Assembly (NCBI GenBank): GCA_029936815.1
Contig: JAPYRX010000003.1
Coordinates: 1-64,000, forward strand
Length of the DNA: 64,000 nt
Direction: 5' to 3'
Source: Dehalococcoidia bacterium
Lineage (GTDB): Bacteria; Chloroflexota; Dehalococcoidia; Lucifugimonadales; GCA-002694895
Shown here: one piece after another, positions 36,592-46,275 of the stretch
Numbering within the stretch: position 1 is the first letter of the stretch
Layout: each line of letters opens with the position of its first letter
The notes under the pieces: generated by a model
The model's database searches: none
Told to the model about the DNA's origin: nothing
The model's input: only the letters and a program-made list of their open reading frames with translations
Position numbers and translations under genes: made by a program

Positions 36592-38265
36592 TTAATATTT
36601 CCTAATTTCTGGTTTCCAATTTGTGATAGTTACATCAGATGTATAGAATATTGGTTCTCCATTTTTTTTCTTAACATTAGTATGTTTTAACCAATTTTTG
36701 TCATCTCTTTCCGTCATGTCGGTTCTAAAATGAGCACCTCTACTTTCTTTTCTTTCTTCAGCACCAATGCACATTGTAAGAGCTACATCTAACATGTATC
36801 CCAATTCAAGATTAAAGATAAGATCAGTATTGAAAACTTTACCTTTATTATCGATTGCAGTGTTTGGATATCTTTTTATTAAATCAACGATTTTATTTTT
36901 AGCCATACTAATACTATCAGCATCTCTGTACACTCCAATTCCCTCTGTCATAGAAACACCCATTTCATTTCTTAAAGTTGCGGATCTTTCTCCATTTGTT
37001 CGATTTACTAATGATTCAATTCTTTTTGTTTCGTTATTCAGCTCAGTTTTATTTTTAGATAAAGTTTTTACTGTTGAAACATATTCTATTGCAGCTCTTG
37101 CTGATCTTCTGCCAAAAACGATAGTATCTAATAGAGAATTTGCCCCTAGCCTGTTACCACCATGAACGCTGACATTGGCACATTCACCAGCTGCATATAA
37201 GCCGGGTATATTTGTTCTTCCTGATTCATCAGTTTTAATGCCGCCCATTATATAATGCATCGTAGGTTTTACAGGTATTGGTTGCTCAGCTAAATCTATT
37301 CCTCTAAATTCTGTTGCAACTTCTTGTAAATAACCAAGGCGTTCTTCGATTTTTTCTCTACCTAAATGTCTGCAATCAAGCAACACACATCCGTCTACAC
37401 CTCGCCCCGCGTCAATTTCAGTTTGCTCTGATCTCGAAACTACATCTCTAGAAGCAAGTTCAAGATATTCAGGAGCATAGTCTTCCATAAATCTTTCGCC
37501 TTCTGAATTTAATAAATAGGCACCCTCTCCTCTTGCTCCTTCCGAAAGTAATATTCCATTACCTGCAAGACCAGTTGGGTGATATTGGATCATTTCCATA
37601 TCCATTAGAGATGCACCTGCATTATATGCTAATGCTAATCCGTCTCCTGTACATATAAGAGCGTTAGTAGAAGGTTCGAAAATTCTTCCTGCTCCCCCTG
37701 TTGCTAATATTACAGATTTGGCTTTTATAATTTCAAGTTTCCCCGTATGCATGTCCATTGCAATTACTCCCCTACATTCTCCATCCTCAATTATTAATTT
37801 TGTTACAAACCATTCTTCGTAGACTTTCGCCTGTTTTTTTACTGTTTGTTCATATAATACGTGGAGCATTGCAGACCCGGTGATTGCCCCAACAAAAAAT
37901 GTTCTAGCTACAGTTTGACCACCAAAACGCCTTGTACCTAATTTTCCTTCTTCATTTCGGCTGAAAATCACTCCCATGTTTTCAAGTTCAATCAAATTTT
38001 CCCCGGCTTCTTGGCACATTATTTCAACTGCATGTTGATCTGCAAGATAGTCACTACCTTTAATAGTGGAGAGTGCATGATCTTTCCAATCATCACCTCT
38101 ATCTGTTAGTGCGGCATTAATCCCACCTTGTGCTGCACCAGAGTGAGATCTTACGGGGTGTACTTTAGATATCATTGCAGTATTTTTGCCAGCATCTATA
38201 CTTTCAAGAGCAGCTCTTAGTCCTGCTAATCCGGCACCTACAATTAAAACATCATGCTCGTACAT
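36592..38265 (-). CDS. sdhA: succinate dehydrogenase/fumarate reductase flavoprotein subunit
   Basis: A 557-residue flavoprotein. FAD-binding start [17 protein letters not shown], the covalent-FAD histidine region [15 protein letters not shown], substrate loop [25 protein letters not shown], and [23 protein letters not shown] near the FAD-binding end. It oxidises succinate to fumarate. First gene of sdhA-sdhB-sdhE; sdhB starts right after its stop. GTGAGG precedes the ATG. Confidence 0.97.
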   Translation of the reverse strand: MYEHDVLIVGAGLAGLRAALESIDAGKNTAMISKVHPVRSHSGAAQGGINAALTDRGDDWKDHALSTIKGSDYLADQHAVEIMCQEAGENLIELENMGVIFSRNEEGKLGTRRFGGQTVARTFFVGAITGSAMLHVLYEQTVKKQAKVYEEWFVTKLIIEDGECRGVIAMDMHTGKLEIIKAKSVILATGGAGRIFEPSTNALICTGDGLALAYNAGASLMDMEMIQYHPTGLAGNGILLSEGARGEGAYLLNSEGERFMEDYAPEYLELASRDVVSRSEQTEIDAGRGVDGCVLLDCRHLGREKIEERLGYLQEVATEFRGIDLAEQPIPVKPTMHYIMGGIKTDESGRTNIPGLYAAGECANVSVHGGNRLGANSLLDTIVFGRRSARAAIEYVSTVKTLSKNKTELNNETKRIESLVNRTNGERSATLRNEMGVSMTEGIGVYRDADSISMAKNKIVDLIKRYPNTAIDNKGKVFNTDLIFNLELGYMLDVALTMCIGAEERKESRGAHFRTDMTERDDKNWLKHTNVKKKNGEPIFYTSDVTITNWKPEIRKY

Positions 38266-38307
38266 TTGGCCTCACATTAAAATATTTATTAAGAAATATA
38301 TCGAATA

Positions 38308-38335
38308 ATGTTATCACTTTTTAATATAATTTCAA
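38308..38335 (-). promoter_or_regulatory. candidate promoter of the sdh operon
   Basis: Minus-strand TTGAAA and TAACAT with a 16-bp spacer, about 45 bp before the sdhA ATG, in the 157-bp gap after the transaldolase gene. A moderate match in AT-rich DNA, so chance is possible. Confidence 0.3.
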
Positions 38336-38422
38336 TTTAACAATAGTAACATTCAAATAATAATGTATAAATATTTAGAAATTATCAAAATATTTGACGG
38401 AATATATTTTTAAAAAACAGAA

Positions 38423-39490
38423 TTAATTGATGATAATTATCGACTTGTTTTCAATAGATTTAAGCATATTGGAAAAAGCGTCTTGAAACACTTTTACGCC
38501 GTCAATTTGAAGTTGATGTGTAATTTTTTCAAGGTCTACATTATATTCATGTAATTTTTCAATTTCTTTTTCTATCGTAGTTTTATTCCATCCTCTATAT
38601 TTTTCAGGAACGCCGTGATCAATAAATTGATCTATTGTTTCTAATGGGATAGTATTTATTGAATTTGGAGCAATTAGTTTGTCTATATATAGAGTGTCAG
38701 AATAATTTTTATTTTTAGTACTGGTACTTCCCCATAGCGGTTTTTGCATAGGCTTAGAATTTTGATTTGGAAATTTGTGTAAAAAATTTGTGTAAGCCAA
38801 TTGAGAATTTAATATCGCAACTCTTCCTAAAAGATCAGATTTTTTATTTTGTGAACTTATTATTTTATCAACAATTGTATCTACTCTACTTACAAAAAAC
38901 GAAGCAACTGAAAATGGGAGTTTATTATTCGAACATTTTTTTGCTCCCTTTATAAAAGCATTGGCTACATCGTTGTAATGATTTTGATTGAACATTAATG
39001 TTGCATTTATATTTAATCCCATTGAAGTAAGAACTTCTATTGCTTTAACTCCTTCTTGGGTAGCAGGGACTTTGATCATGATATTTGGCATATTGATTTT
39101 CTTATTTAAATGTAGAGCTTGATCAATTGTTTTGTTTGATTCATATGCTAAATCTGGAGATACTTCTATACTAACATAACCATCTAATTCATCTGATTGT
39201 TCATAAGTTTCAAGTAATAATAAAGCAGCTCCTTTTATATCGGTTATACTCAATTCTTCAAAAATTTCGTAGCTAGTTATAGTAGGTTTTTTTTGTAGAA
39301 GAAATTTTATGTCTTCATCATAATCATTAGAATCTGAGATGGCTTTTTCGAATATTGAAGGATTACTTGTTAATCCTGTTATTCCTTTATCAATCAGAAC
39401 TTCTAATTGGCCTGATTTGATTATTTCCTTACTAATGAAATCTATCCATATAGATTGGTTTTCATGTTTTAATATTTTTATGTTTTTCAT
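38423..39490 (-). CDS. tal: transaldolase
   Basis: A 355-residue class I aldolase-type enzyme of the pentose phosphate pathway. Early motif GITGLTSNPSIFEKAI (about residues 37-52) and the Schiff-base lysine in NIMIKVPATQEG (about residue 136) are present, with INATLMFNQNHY after it. Length and the C-terminal segment (RGWNKTTIEKEIEKLHEY) match the long actinobacterial/chloroflexal TAL type rather than the short MipB/TalC type. Transcribed in the same direction as the MATE gene upstream (21 bp away). Confidence 0.93.
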   Translation of the reverse strand: MKNIKILKHENQSIWIDFISKEIIKSGQLEVLIDKGITGLTSNPSIFEKAISDSNDYDEDIKFLLQKKPTITSYEIFEELSITDIKGAALLLLETYEQSDELDGYVSIEVSPDLAYESNKTIDQALHLNKKINMPNIMIKVPATQEGVKAIEVLTSMGLNINATLMFNQNHYNDVANAFIKGAKKCSNNKLPFSVASFFVSRVDTIVDKIISSQNKKSDLLGRVAILNSQLAYTNFLHKFPNQNSKPMQKPLWGSTSTKNKNYSDTLYIDKLIAPNSINTIPLETIDQFIDHGVPEKYRGWNKTTIEKEIEKLHEYNVDLEKITHQLQIDGVKVFQDAFSNMLKSIENKSIIIIN

Positions 39491-39511
39491 TCACATTTTT
39501 ACTTATATGAT

Positions 39512-40840
39512 TTATTTTAATTTATTTATAATTTGTTTCATATAATAATTTAATGATAGTCCTCTAGATAGTGCAAAAATAATATAAGATACCCATACAC
39601 CGTAATTACCTATAATTTTAGTTAATGTAAATATTGAAATAAAATATATTAAAGATGCAAATATCATTGTGTTTCTCATTTCTTTTGTCTTTAGCATCCC
39701 AGAGAACGCTCCGTCTAACTGAAATGATAATACAGAAGCTATTGGGATTATGCTTACTAAATAGATATATTTGAAACTTTCTAATCTGACTGTTTCTATA
39801 TCAGTAATAATATTTATTAAATTTTTACCAAAGACAATATAAATCAATGTAAACAATATTGCAGTTAAAATGCCGGAAAAAAATGCGTTGTTATAAATTC
39901 TTTTAAATTGATTGATCTTTTTAGCGCCATAGCTTTCTCCAATTAACGGAGCTGAACCTAATGTAGGCCCATCTATGACCATATATGAAACACTTGATAA
40001 CTGTAAAAATATTCCGTAAGAAGCAAGCGTTGTTGCCCCCAGGTTAGAGGAATAATATGTCCCTACTAGATAGATTGACTGAAGCATTAATGTTCTTATA
40101 AACAAATCAAAAAATGATTTGAGTAGTAATGTAATATCTTCTTTGGGTAAGAATTTATAAATAATATTAATATTTAGCTTTTTTAAAATCAATATTGTTT
40201 CTATGAATACATATACTAATGTTATCCATTGAGATATTACTACGGCATAGGCAATCCCATTTAATTTCATATTGTAATAATTTGTGAATACAATAAGAAG
40301 AAGAATATGAGTAATTCCCATTAAGCTCCATGTTTTAAATATTATATTTGGCTTTTTAATTCCTAAGAACCAAGAAGTTGTAGACATTATAATTAATTGA
40401 GGAGCTACTCCGATTATTCTTATGAAAAAGAAATCTTTAGTTAAAATTTCTACACTCTGAGATTGATTGAAAATCAACGAAAATACATTCCATAATTGAA
40501 ATTGAAATATATAAAGAAATATTGAAATAATTGACATGAAAGAAATGCTTGTTATAAGAATTTTGAAGATTTTACTTTCATCTTTTTGACCAGATTTTTG
40601 TGAAGTGAATCCTGTTATTGCCATTCCTATCGAACCAAAAACCCAATAGAAAATATGAACTACATTATTTCCATAAGTAAGTGATGCTAAAAATTCTGCA
40701 CTTTCCATATGCCCAGCAACAGATGTATCTATCAAATTAATAATAGGGTCCCACAAAGTTCCAAGAATAAATGGAATTGCTATTAACCATATATTCTTTG
40801 TATCTATTTTATTTATAGTTTCAATGAAGTTACTGTGCAT
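39512..40840 (-). CDS. MATE family efflux transporter
   Basis: A 442-residue membrane protein with about 12 hydrophobic segments. MATE features: IPFILGTLWDPIINLIDTSVAGHM at the N-terminus and GSAPLIGESYGAKKINQFKRIYNNAF in the middle, equivalent to the second repeat. Exports drugs or metabolites against Na+ or H+. Its ATG is 14 bp after the 3' end of tmRNA on the same strand, so it may be transcribed as read-through from the tmRNA promoter. Confidence 0.9.
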   Translation of the reverse strand: MHSNFIETINKIDTKNIWLIAIPFILGTLWDPIINLIDTSVAGHMESAEFLASLTYGNNVVHIFYWVFGSIGMAITGFTSQKSGQKDESKIFKILITSISFMSIISIFLYIFQFQLWNVFSLIFNQSQSVEILTKDFFFIRIIGVAPQLIIMSTTSWFLGIKKPNIIFKTWSLMGITHILLLIVFTNYYNMKLNGIAYAVVISQWITLVYVFIETILILKKLNINIIYKFLPKEDITLLLKSFFDLFIRTLMLQSIYLVGTYYSSNLGATTLASYGIFLQLSSVSYMVIDGPTLGSAPLIGESYGAKKINQFKRIYNNAFFSGILTAILFTLIYIVFGKNLINIITDIETVRLESFKYIYLVSIIPIASVLSFQLDGAFSGMLKTKEMRNTMIFASLIYFISIFTLTKIIGNYGVWVSYIIFALSRGLSLNYYMKQIINKLK

Positions 40841-40854
40841 ATTAATTTAAACAA

Positions 40855-41199
40855 TGGTGGAGACGGGGGAGAGTCGAACTCCCCGTCCAAAAAACACTCG
40901 GTCTAGAGCATCTACAGGTTTATCTGATTGATAATAAGCTTGAAGACTTCAATCAGAAAGAGTTTATTCAAGCTTTCCGATTTAAATTCTTCTCTGAACT
41001 ATCGGGTATTCAGAGTTATACCCCGAATTTCGTCATCGTATTATTCTCTCGGGGGAAAAACAATACAATGTAGCAGTAATTAAGCTGCTAAAGCTAACTG
41101 TTTATTGTCAGTTAATTTTTTTTCCATAGTTTTACGAGTTATATGGTCCTCGACCTGCAACCCTGCCTCATAAATTTCCTGTCGAGACCACGCGTCCCC
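40855..41199 (-). ncRNA. ssrA: tmRNA (ssrA)
   Basis: A 345-nt transfer-messenger RNA on the minus strand. The ends form the tRNA-like part: 5' GGGGACG pairs with CGTCTCC before an encoded ACCA, with a T arm GGACGGGGAGTTCGACTCTCCCC. The conserved 5' element GTGGTCTCGACAGG follows the acceptor strand. The tag reading frame ends at TAA (41081-41083) and encodes ...EKKLTDNKQLALAA, the usual ending of proteolysis tags; ATG at 41125-41127 is in frame, but the exact resume codon cannot be fixed. Pseudoknot-forming repeats fill the rest. Confidence 0.96.
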
Positions 41200-41211
41200 A
41201 TTTATCAGAAA

Positions 41212-41243
41212 ATTATATTATGTTAAAAAATTTAGAAGGTCAA
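41212..41243 (-). promoter_or_regulatory. predicted tmRNA promoter
   Basis: Minus-strand TTGACC (41238-41243) with TAATAT 17 bp away (41215-41220), or the overlapping TATAAT (41212-41217) at 20 bp. The mature tmRNA 5' end is 12-15 bp downstream, consistent with RNase P trimming of a short leader. Confidence 0.5.
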
Positions 41244-41328
41244 TATATATATAACTCTTTAATCTTGCTATTGGTATTGTTTGGAGTTAAATATGATAGT
41301 ATGGTTTGATAATGCCAAAGGAGGCAAA

Positions 41329-42630
41329 ATGAATAAGCATAATGAGAGCCTTTCAAGTCTTTCGAAAGTGGATTATTTTGCATCTTTGAAATACCCTGAT
41401 TTTTTCAAAATGTGGTTGGCAAGTTTATTTGCAGGATCTTCATATTGGGCATTGATTGTAGTACGAGGGTGGGTTGTATTTCAAGTCTCTGATAGCCATA
41501 TGTTGGTTGGACTGGTTACTTTTGCAGCTATGATTCCTAGAGTTGTTGTTACCCCATTTGTTGGATATCTATCGGACAAATTCCAAAGAAGAAGAATTTT
41601 GCAAATTATGTTTTTTATTAATTTTGTACATAATTTGGGACTTAGCATACTATATTTTTTGGATTTCATATTACCTTGGCATCTAGTTGCACTTGCTTTT
41701 ATTCAAGGCTCAGCAAGAGCAGCACAAATGCCATCAGGTCAATCCCTGCTTCCAAATATTGTACCGAAAGATAAATTATTAAATGCTGTGGCACTAAATA
41801 TGTCTACTGTACATGCCACTAGATTATTAGGCCCTTTAGCAGTGGCTCCTTTTTTAAGTTATGTAGGGTCGGGGGATAATGGAATAAATGGCATAGACCT
41901 TGCTTTCTTTATTTGTACTGGATTTTATGCATTAAGTTTTATTTTTGCTTTAATGATAAAAAACCCATCAACTGGCAAGATGAGTTCTCAATCGTTTTTT
42001 ACAAATTTGGCCGAAGGGCTAAAATTTGTACATAAATCAAAACCCTTTTTGGTTATTATTGGTATCACTACTCTTCATTGTATGCTTACTATGTCCTTTG
42101 AATCTGTTTTACCATATTTTTCTGTAAACAAACTTAATGCAGAAGGAGGTGCTGTAAGTTATTTAATGATGTGTGTGGGAGTTGGATCCCTGATTACTTC
42201 ATTGATATTAGCAGGGACAGCTGATGAAAAATTCAAAGGTAAATTATTTTATATATTTGCTCTGCTAAGCGGCTTGGGCCCAATTATCCTAGCTTTTTCA
42301 TCACAACTTTATATATCTTTGTTTGCAACAATTTTAATGGGATTTGGACAGACAGGCTTCATGATTATTGTACATACTATAATTCAAATTATGTCTCCTG
42401 ATTATGTTAGAGGGCGAATTGCTGGGGTTTATTCAATGTATGTGGGCGGAAGTATGGCATTTTTCAATTTTATAAATGGATTGACTGCAGACTACTTTGA
42501 CCCAGGATATTCCATAGCCATTCAAGGCTTAATATTTATTATTATTATATTAATTTCACAGAAAAAAGAAAAAGTATTAATATCAATATATAATGGAAAA
42601 TCTAATGAATTATCTAAGTATAAAATATAG
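41329..42630 (+). CDS. MFS transporter (MFS_3 type)
   Basis: A 433-residue permease with about 12 hydrophobic segments. GYLSDKFQRRRILQIMFF is the TM2-3 signature loop; ARAAQMPSGQSLLPNIVPKDKLLNAVALN and SPDYVRGRIAGVYSMYVGG are MFS_3 blocks. A longer frame opens at 41281, but ATG at 41329 has AAAGGAGG just upstream and is the better start. Distinct from the tandem pair at the left edge. Probably co-transcribed with the aminotransferase 31 bp downstream. Confidence 0.9.
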   Translation: MNKHNESLSSLSKVDYFASLKYPDFFKMWLASLFAGSSYWALIVVRGWVVFQVSDSHMLVGLVTFAAMIPRVVVTPFVGYLSDKFQRRRILQIMFFINFVHNLGLSILYFLDFILPWHLVALAFIQGSARAAQMPSGQSLLPNIVPKDKLLNAVALNMSTVHATRLLGPLAVAPFLSYVGSGDNGINGIDLAFFICTGFYALSFIFALMIKNPSTGKMSSQSFFTNLAEGLKFVHKSKPFLVIIGITTLHCMLTMSFESVLPYFSVNKLNAEGGAVSYLMMCVGVGSLITSLILAGTADEKFKGKLFYIFALLSGLGPIILAFSSQLYISLFATILMGFGQTGFMIIVHTIIQIMSPDYVRGRIAGVYSMYVGGSMAFFNFINGLTADYFDPGYSIAIQGLIFIIIILISQKKEKVLISIYNGKSNELSKYKI

Positions 42631-42661
42631 TAATTCGTAATATTAAATTAAGGAGTTATTT

Positions 42662-43825
42662 ATGAATCATATTAATTGGCTAAAATACAGAGAGCAATTC
42701 AAAACATTTGAAAATTTAAATTATTTGAATACATGTTCTCTTGGATTACTTTCGGATAATGGAAGAAATTCTTTGTTAAATTATATAGATACATGGACAA
42801 ATATGGGCGCTTCTGCATGGTATTCTGACTGGATATCAAAAACCAATGCATTAAAAGATGAATACGCAAAACTTATTAACGCAGATCCTGATGAAATCGC
42901 TATCCTACCTAACGTTTCTAGTGCAATAGCAGTTATATTATCTTGTTTAAACCTTACAGATAAAGATGAAGTTATAACATCAGAATTAGATTTCCCAACT
43001 ATAGCGCATAACTTTAAAGCTCAAGAGAGTAAAGGAAACGGAAAAGCTATCATAGTTGAATCTGAACAAATGAAATATGTTGATTCAGATAAATTTATAT
43101 CGAAAATAAATAACCATACCAAATTGGTTGTAACTAGTAGGGTGTTTTATTTAAGCGGATTTATAAATGATTACGAGAAAATTATGAATTCTGCAAAGAA
43201 AAATAATGCACTCTTTTTTTTAGACGATTACCAAGCTACCGGACAATTACCTATAGATGTAAAAGAGAAAAATATAGATATTATGATTTCAGGTGGATTG
43301 AAATGGTTACTTGGTGGATCTGGAATAGTTTATATGTATGTAAGTAGAGAAATTACTAAACAATTAGAACCTTCTGTGACAGGATGGTTTTCTCATAAAA
43401 GACAATTTGAGTTTGATCCTCATACTATTGAATTCTCAGATACTGCATCTCGGTTTGAAACTGGAACTCCTGCAATTAGTTCAATATATCCAGCTGTAGA
43501 GGGATTGAAAATGATTAATGAAATTGGGGTTGATAATATTCGTGAGCGTACGCTTAAATTAACATCTTTATTGATAAATGGATTATTAGAATTAGGATTT
43601 TCAATAAAAGCACCTGATGATCTACATGACCACGCAAGTATAACTATGATTTCTTGTAGTAATCCTGCTGAAGTAGTAGAAACATTGAGTGCGAATGGCA
43701 TTATAGTTGATCATAGACCTGGGTCGGTAAGAATTTCGCCTTTCTTTTATAATACTGAAGAAGATATAAATCATTGTATTGAAATATTATCTGAAATCAA
43801 AAACCAAAAACCAGATTTATTTTAG
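42662..43825 (+). CDS. class V aminotransferase / cysteine desulfurase-like PLP enzyme
   Basis: A 387-residue fold-type I PLP enzyme. The Schiff-base lysine is in MISGGLKWLLGGSG (about residue 217) and the PLP-holding Asp/Gln in FFLDDYQATGQL (about residues 187-198). SRFETGTPAISSIYPAVEGL is the family's substrate-side block. No SufS/IscS cysteine loop is visible, so a desulfurase role is less likely than an aminotransferase, kynureninase-like or isopenicillin epimerase-like role. Starts after AAGGAG. Confidence 0.87.
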   Translation: MNHINWLKYREQFKTFENLNYLNTCSLGLLSDNGRNSLLNYIDTWTNMGASAWYSDWISKTNALKDEYAKLINADPDEIAILPNVSSAIAVILSCLNLTDKDEVITSELDFPTIAHNFKAQESKGNGKAIIVESEQMKYVDSDKFISKINNHTKLVVTSRVFYLSGFINDYEKIMNSAKKNNALFFLDDYQATGQLPIDVKEKNIDIMISGGLKWLLGGSGIVYMYVSREITKQLEPSVTGWFSHKRQFEFDPHTIEFSDTASRFETGTPAISSIYPAVEGLKMINEIGVDNIRERTLKLTSLLINGLLELGFSIKAPDDLHDHASITMISCSNPAEVVETLSANGIIVDHRPGSVRISPFFYNTEEDINHCIEILSEIKNQKPDLF

Positions 43826-44439
43826 AGATTAGTTTGAAATTTGTTTTTCTTAATCCATAAAACTAAAAATAATATCACAGGTATTAAGAGTAATATTGCG
43901 AGATAATTAGAAATTGTTAATGATGTTTCAATAATAGATTTTATATTTTCTCCAAAGACATAACATAATATACCTAGAAGTGAATATCTTACTGCTCTTC
44001 CTAAAATAGAGAATATGCTAAATTGTGAAAAGTCATATTCTAAAAACCCTGCTACCCAAGCAATTACTTTAAATGGAATAAACGTGATTGCGCAAAGAAG
44101 AATTATATAATTTCCTCTAATTGAAAATTCTATATTTATTTTTTCGAATTTTTCTTTATTGATAAATTTATGTATAAACAAAGCGTATTTTGAATAAATT
44201 TTGTTTGCTAACAAATAACTTACTATGCCACCAAGATAACTTGCCAAAATACATATAAATATAAACAACCATAGATAATTAGAATGATATGTAGTGGAGA
44301 TAATTAATAGTGGATCGGGTGGGATGGGACTAAAAATAGAATCCGTGAATGAAATTAAAAATATAGTTATTATCCATACATATATTGGTAGGTTAATTAT
44401 CCATTCATAAATTAAATTTACATAATCTGATAGTATCAT
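43822..44439 (-). CDS. VTT-domain (DedA/YqaA-like) membrane protein
   Basis: A 205-residue membrane protein with about five hydrophobic segments. The region SPIPPDPLLIIST and YLGGIVSYLLANKIY fit the VTT/SNARE-associated domain, as does AITFIPFKVIAWVAGFLEYDFSQF. Relatives move or scramble lipids or couple to the proton gradient. Four-base overlaps: with the aminotransferase (tail to tail) and with pxpC upstream, so it is the last gene of the pxp operon. Confidence 0.85.
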   Translation of the reverse strand: MILSDYVNLIYEWIINLPIYVWIITIFLISFTDSIFSPIPPDPLLIISTTYHSNYLWLFIFICILASYLGGIVSYLLANKIYSKYALFIHKFINKEKFEKINIEFSIRGNYIILLCAITFIPFKVIAWVAGFLEYDFSQFSIFSILGRAVRYSLLGILCYVFGENIKSIIETSLTISNYLAILLLIPVILFLVLWIKKNKFQTNL

Positions 44440-45545
44440 GACAATTTTATTTTCAAAGAATATTTTTTCTTTTTGTACTCTGAGTTTACTTCAAAAGATT
44501 TTTGATGATCTATTTTTATATTTTCATATGTTTTGATTTTATTATTATTATTGTCTATTTGAATATTAATATCTTTGGTTTCTAAATCATTTATATTTTT
44601 TAGTATTTGATTGTTTGCACGATAGATCGAAATTGCATCTTCTATTTCAATTTTTTTGAATCTTATTTTTTGACCTGGATTAGATTGTGCTAATTTAGGG
44701 ATATCTATTGAAGAAATAGTTGCAATCTTTGGATATCCGCCAGTAGTACCTCTGTCTTGTAATAGTATAATGGGCTGCCCGTCCCCAGGTATTTGTATTG
44801 ATCCTAATGCTCCACCTTCAGAAATTATGTTAGATTTTGATTTGTGCTTAATGGAGTCTCCTGACAATCTAAATCCAATTCTATTAGACTGAGTCGAAAT
44901 TTCATATTCTGATTCTAAAAATTTTTTGATATTGTTTGAATCGAAAAAATCATCATGTGGCCCTAATATTATCCTCAACGTATAAGAATCTTGTTCTTTA
45001 ATGTAATGCTTTTTTATATCAAAATTATTAGTAAAAGGAGGTAATTTATCATTTTTTTCTAAAAAACTAATTATGTCTTTTTCCAATAACTGTAATCCAT
45101 TATTGTGACCACCAATGTTTAAATTTGTGTTAGTTGAATAACTGTCCATGGTTTTTTGAAAATTAAATGTATTTTTAAAAAGAATGTAAGATCTGACTCC
45201 CCATGTATTTTGTCCAAAACTTAATACTGAATTTCTTTTAACATATACTGGGGTCCACATTTTTATTTCACTTTCATTTATTTTAGGATTACTTTTTGCT
45301 CCTGTGACACAAATCCATTCAGACGAGTTGAATTTTATTTTCGGCCCGATCATGGTAGTTTCTATTCCAGGGTTATTTGTATCATTTCCTAAGATTAAAT
45401 TTCCAATTGTAAATGCAGATTGATCTAAAGCACCACTTGTAGGCACTCCAAATTTTTGATATTTATATCTTCCTAAATCTTGAATAGTGCTAAATATCCC
45501 AGGATCTATAATTGATATTGATGGGTTTTTATTTTTTGATTTCAT
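44436..45545 (-). CDS. pxpC: 5-oxoprolinase subunit C
   Basis: A 369-residue protein of the allophanate hydrolase subunit 2 (KipA/PxpC) family. Typical features: SIIDPGIFSTIQDLGRYKYQKFGVP at the N-terminus, SGALDQSAFTIGNLILGN, and the late block GGALGSIQIPGDGQPIILLQDRGTTGGYPKIA. With PxpA and PxpB it opens 5-oxoproline (pyroglutamate) to glutamate using ATP. Longer than usual by a Lys/Asn-rich C-terminal extension of about 55 residues of low complexity. Confidence 0.92.
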   Translation of the reverse strand: MKSKNKNPSISIIDPGIFSTIQDLGRYKYQKFGVPTSGALDQSAFTIGNLILGNDTNNPGIETTMIGPKIKFNSSEWICVTGAKSNPKINESEIKMWTPVYVKRNSVLSFGQNTWGVRSYILFKNTFNFQKTMDSYSTNTNLNIGGHNNGLQLLEKDIISFLEKNDKLPPFTNNFDIKKHYIKEQDSYTLRIILGPHDDFFDSNNIKKFLESEYEISTQSNRIGFRLSGDSIKHKSKSNIISEGGALGSIQIPGDGQPIILLQDRGTTGGYPKIATISSIDIPKLAQSNPGQKIRFKKIEIEDAISIYRANNQILKNINDLETKDINIQIDNNNNKIKTYENIKIDHQKSFEVNSEYKKKKYSLKIKLS

Positions 45546-46275
45546 TTGTTTTAATACTATATTTTTTTTGTTTTATTTTATTTTCTATCTCAGCAAATTC
45601 TTTTAAGTTTTTTAACGGTTCAAATTTGATCATATCTCCAGGATTTACTAAAACAGGAGGAGTTCTTTCTGGGTCAAATAATTTCACAGGAGTTTTTCCT
45701 ATGATTTGCCATCCACCTGGCGTCGGAGAAGGGTAAATACCTGTTTGAGTTTCGGCAATGGCAACAGATCCTGCTGGTATTTTTGTTCTAGGGTTATTTA
45801 ATCTTGGAGTATTGAGTTTTTGAGAAAGTCCGCCAAGATATGGGAATCCAGGGCTAAATCCTATCGCATATACTAAATAATCAGTTGCAGAATGTATATT
45901 GATAACTTCTTTTTTTGATAATTTAGTATGATTTATAACATTCTCCATATCTGGACCAAATTTGCCGCCATATAATGTAGGAATAGTAATTAGTGTAGAA
46001 GAAGTGTTGTTTGTTGATTTATCCATTGTTTCAAATTCTTTCAGTAAATAATTCTTTAAATTTTCAAATTCTATACTTAGCGGATCATAATAAATCAACA
46101 TTCCCTTATACGCAGGGATTATTTGAATTAACCACTGAGGGTTATTTTTTTGAATATGTGTTGCAAAAGTATGGACACTAAAATTAATTTCAGGATGAAT
46201 TATATCTCCTAAATCTACATTTACTGCACTATCACCAGCTAATTTGATGCTTGGTTTGGAAAATGATTTATTCAT
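45529..46275 (-). CDS. pxpB: 5-oxoprolinase subunit B
   Basis: A 248-residue allophanate hydrolase subunit 1 (KipI/PxpB) family protein. Motifs: AGDSAVNVDLGD near the N-terminus, IPTLYGGKFGPDMENV, and YAIGFSPGFPYLGGLSQKLNTPRLNNPRTKIPAGSVAIAETQTGIYP, the catalytic histidine-lacking oxoprolinase block. GGWQIIGKTP follows. It overlaps pxpA by 8 bp and pxpC by 17 bp. Confidence 0.94.
   Translation of the reverse strand: MNKSFSKPSIKLAGDSAVNVDLGDIIHPEINFSVHTFATHIQKNNPQWLIQIIPAYKGMLIYYDPLSIEFENLKNYLLKEFETMDKSTNNTSSTLITIPTLYGGKFGPDMENVINHTKLSKKEVINIHSATDYLVYAIGFSPGFPYLGGLSQKLNTPRLNNPRTKIPAGSVAIAETQTGIYPSPTPGGWQIIGKTPVKLFDPERTPPVLVNPGDMIKFEPLKNLKEFAEIENKIKQKKYSIKTNEIKK

Noticed and set aside
41281..41328. 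N-terminal extension of the MFS protein after tmRNA
   Set aside because: AAAGGAGG directly before ATG 41329 shows the real start; the extension is not MFS-like.
40841..41328. Clear rho-independent terminator after tmRNA or at convergent gene ends
   Set aside because: The gaps at 821-901, 5521-5602, 11857-11887 and 40841-40855 hold no GC-rich hairpin followed by a T run.
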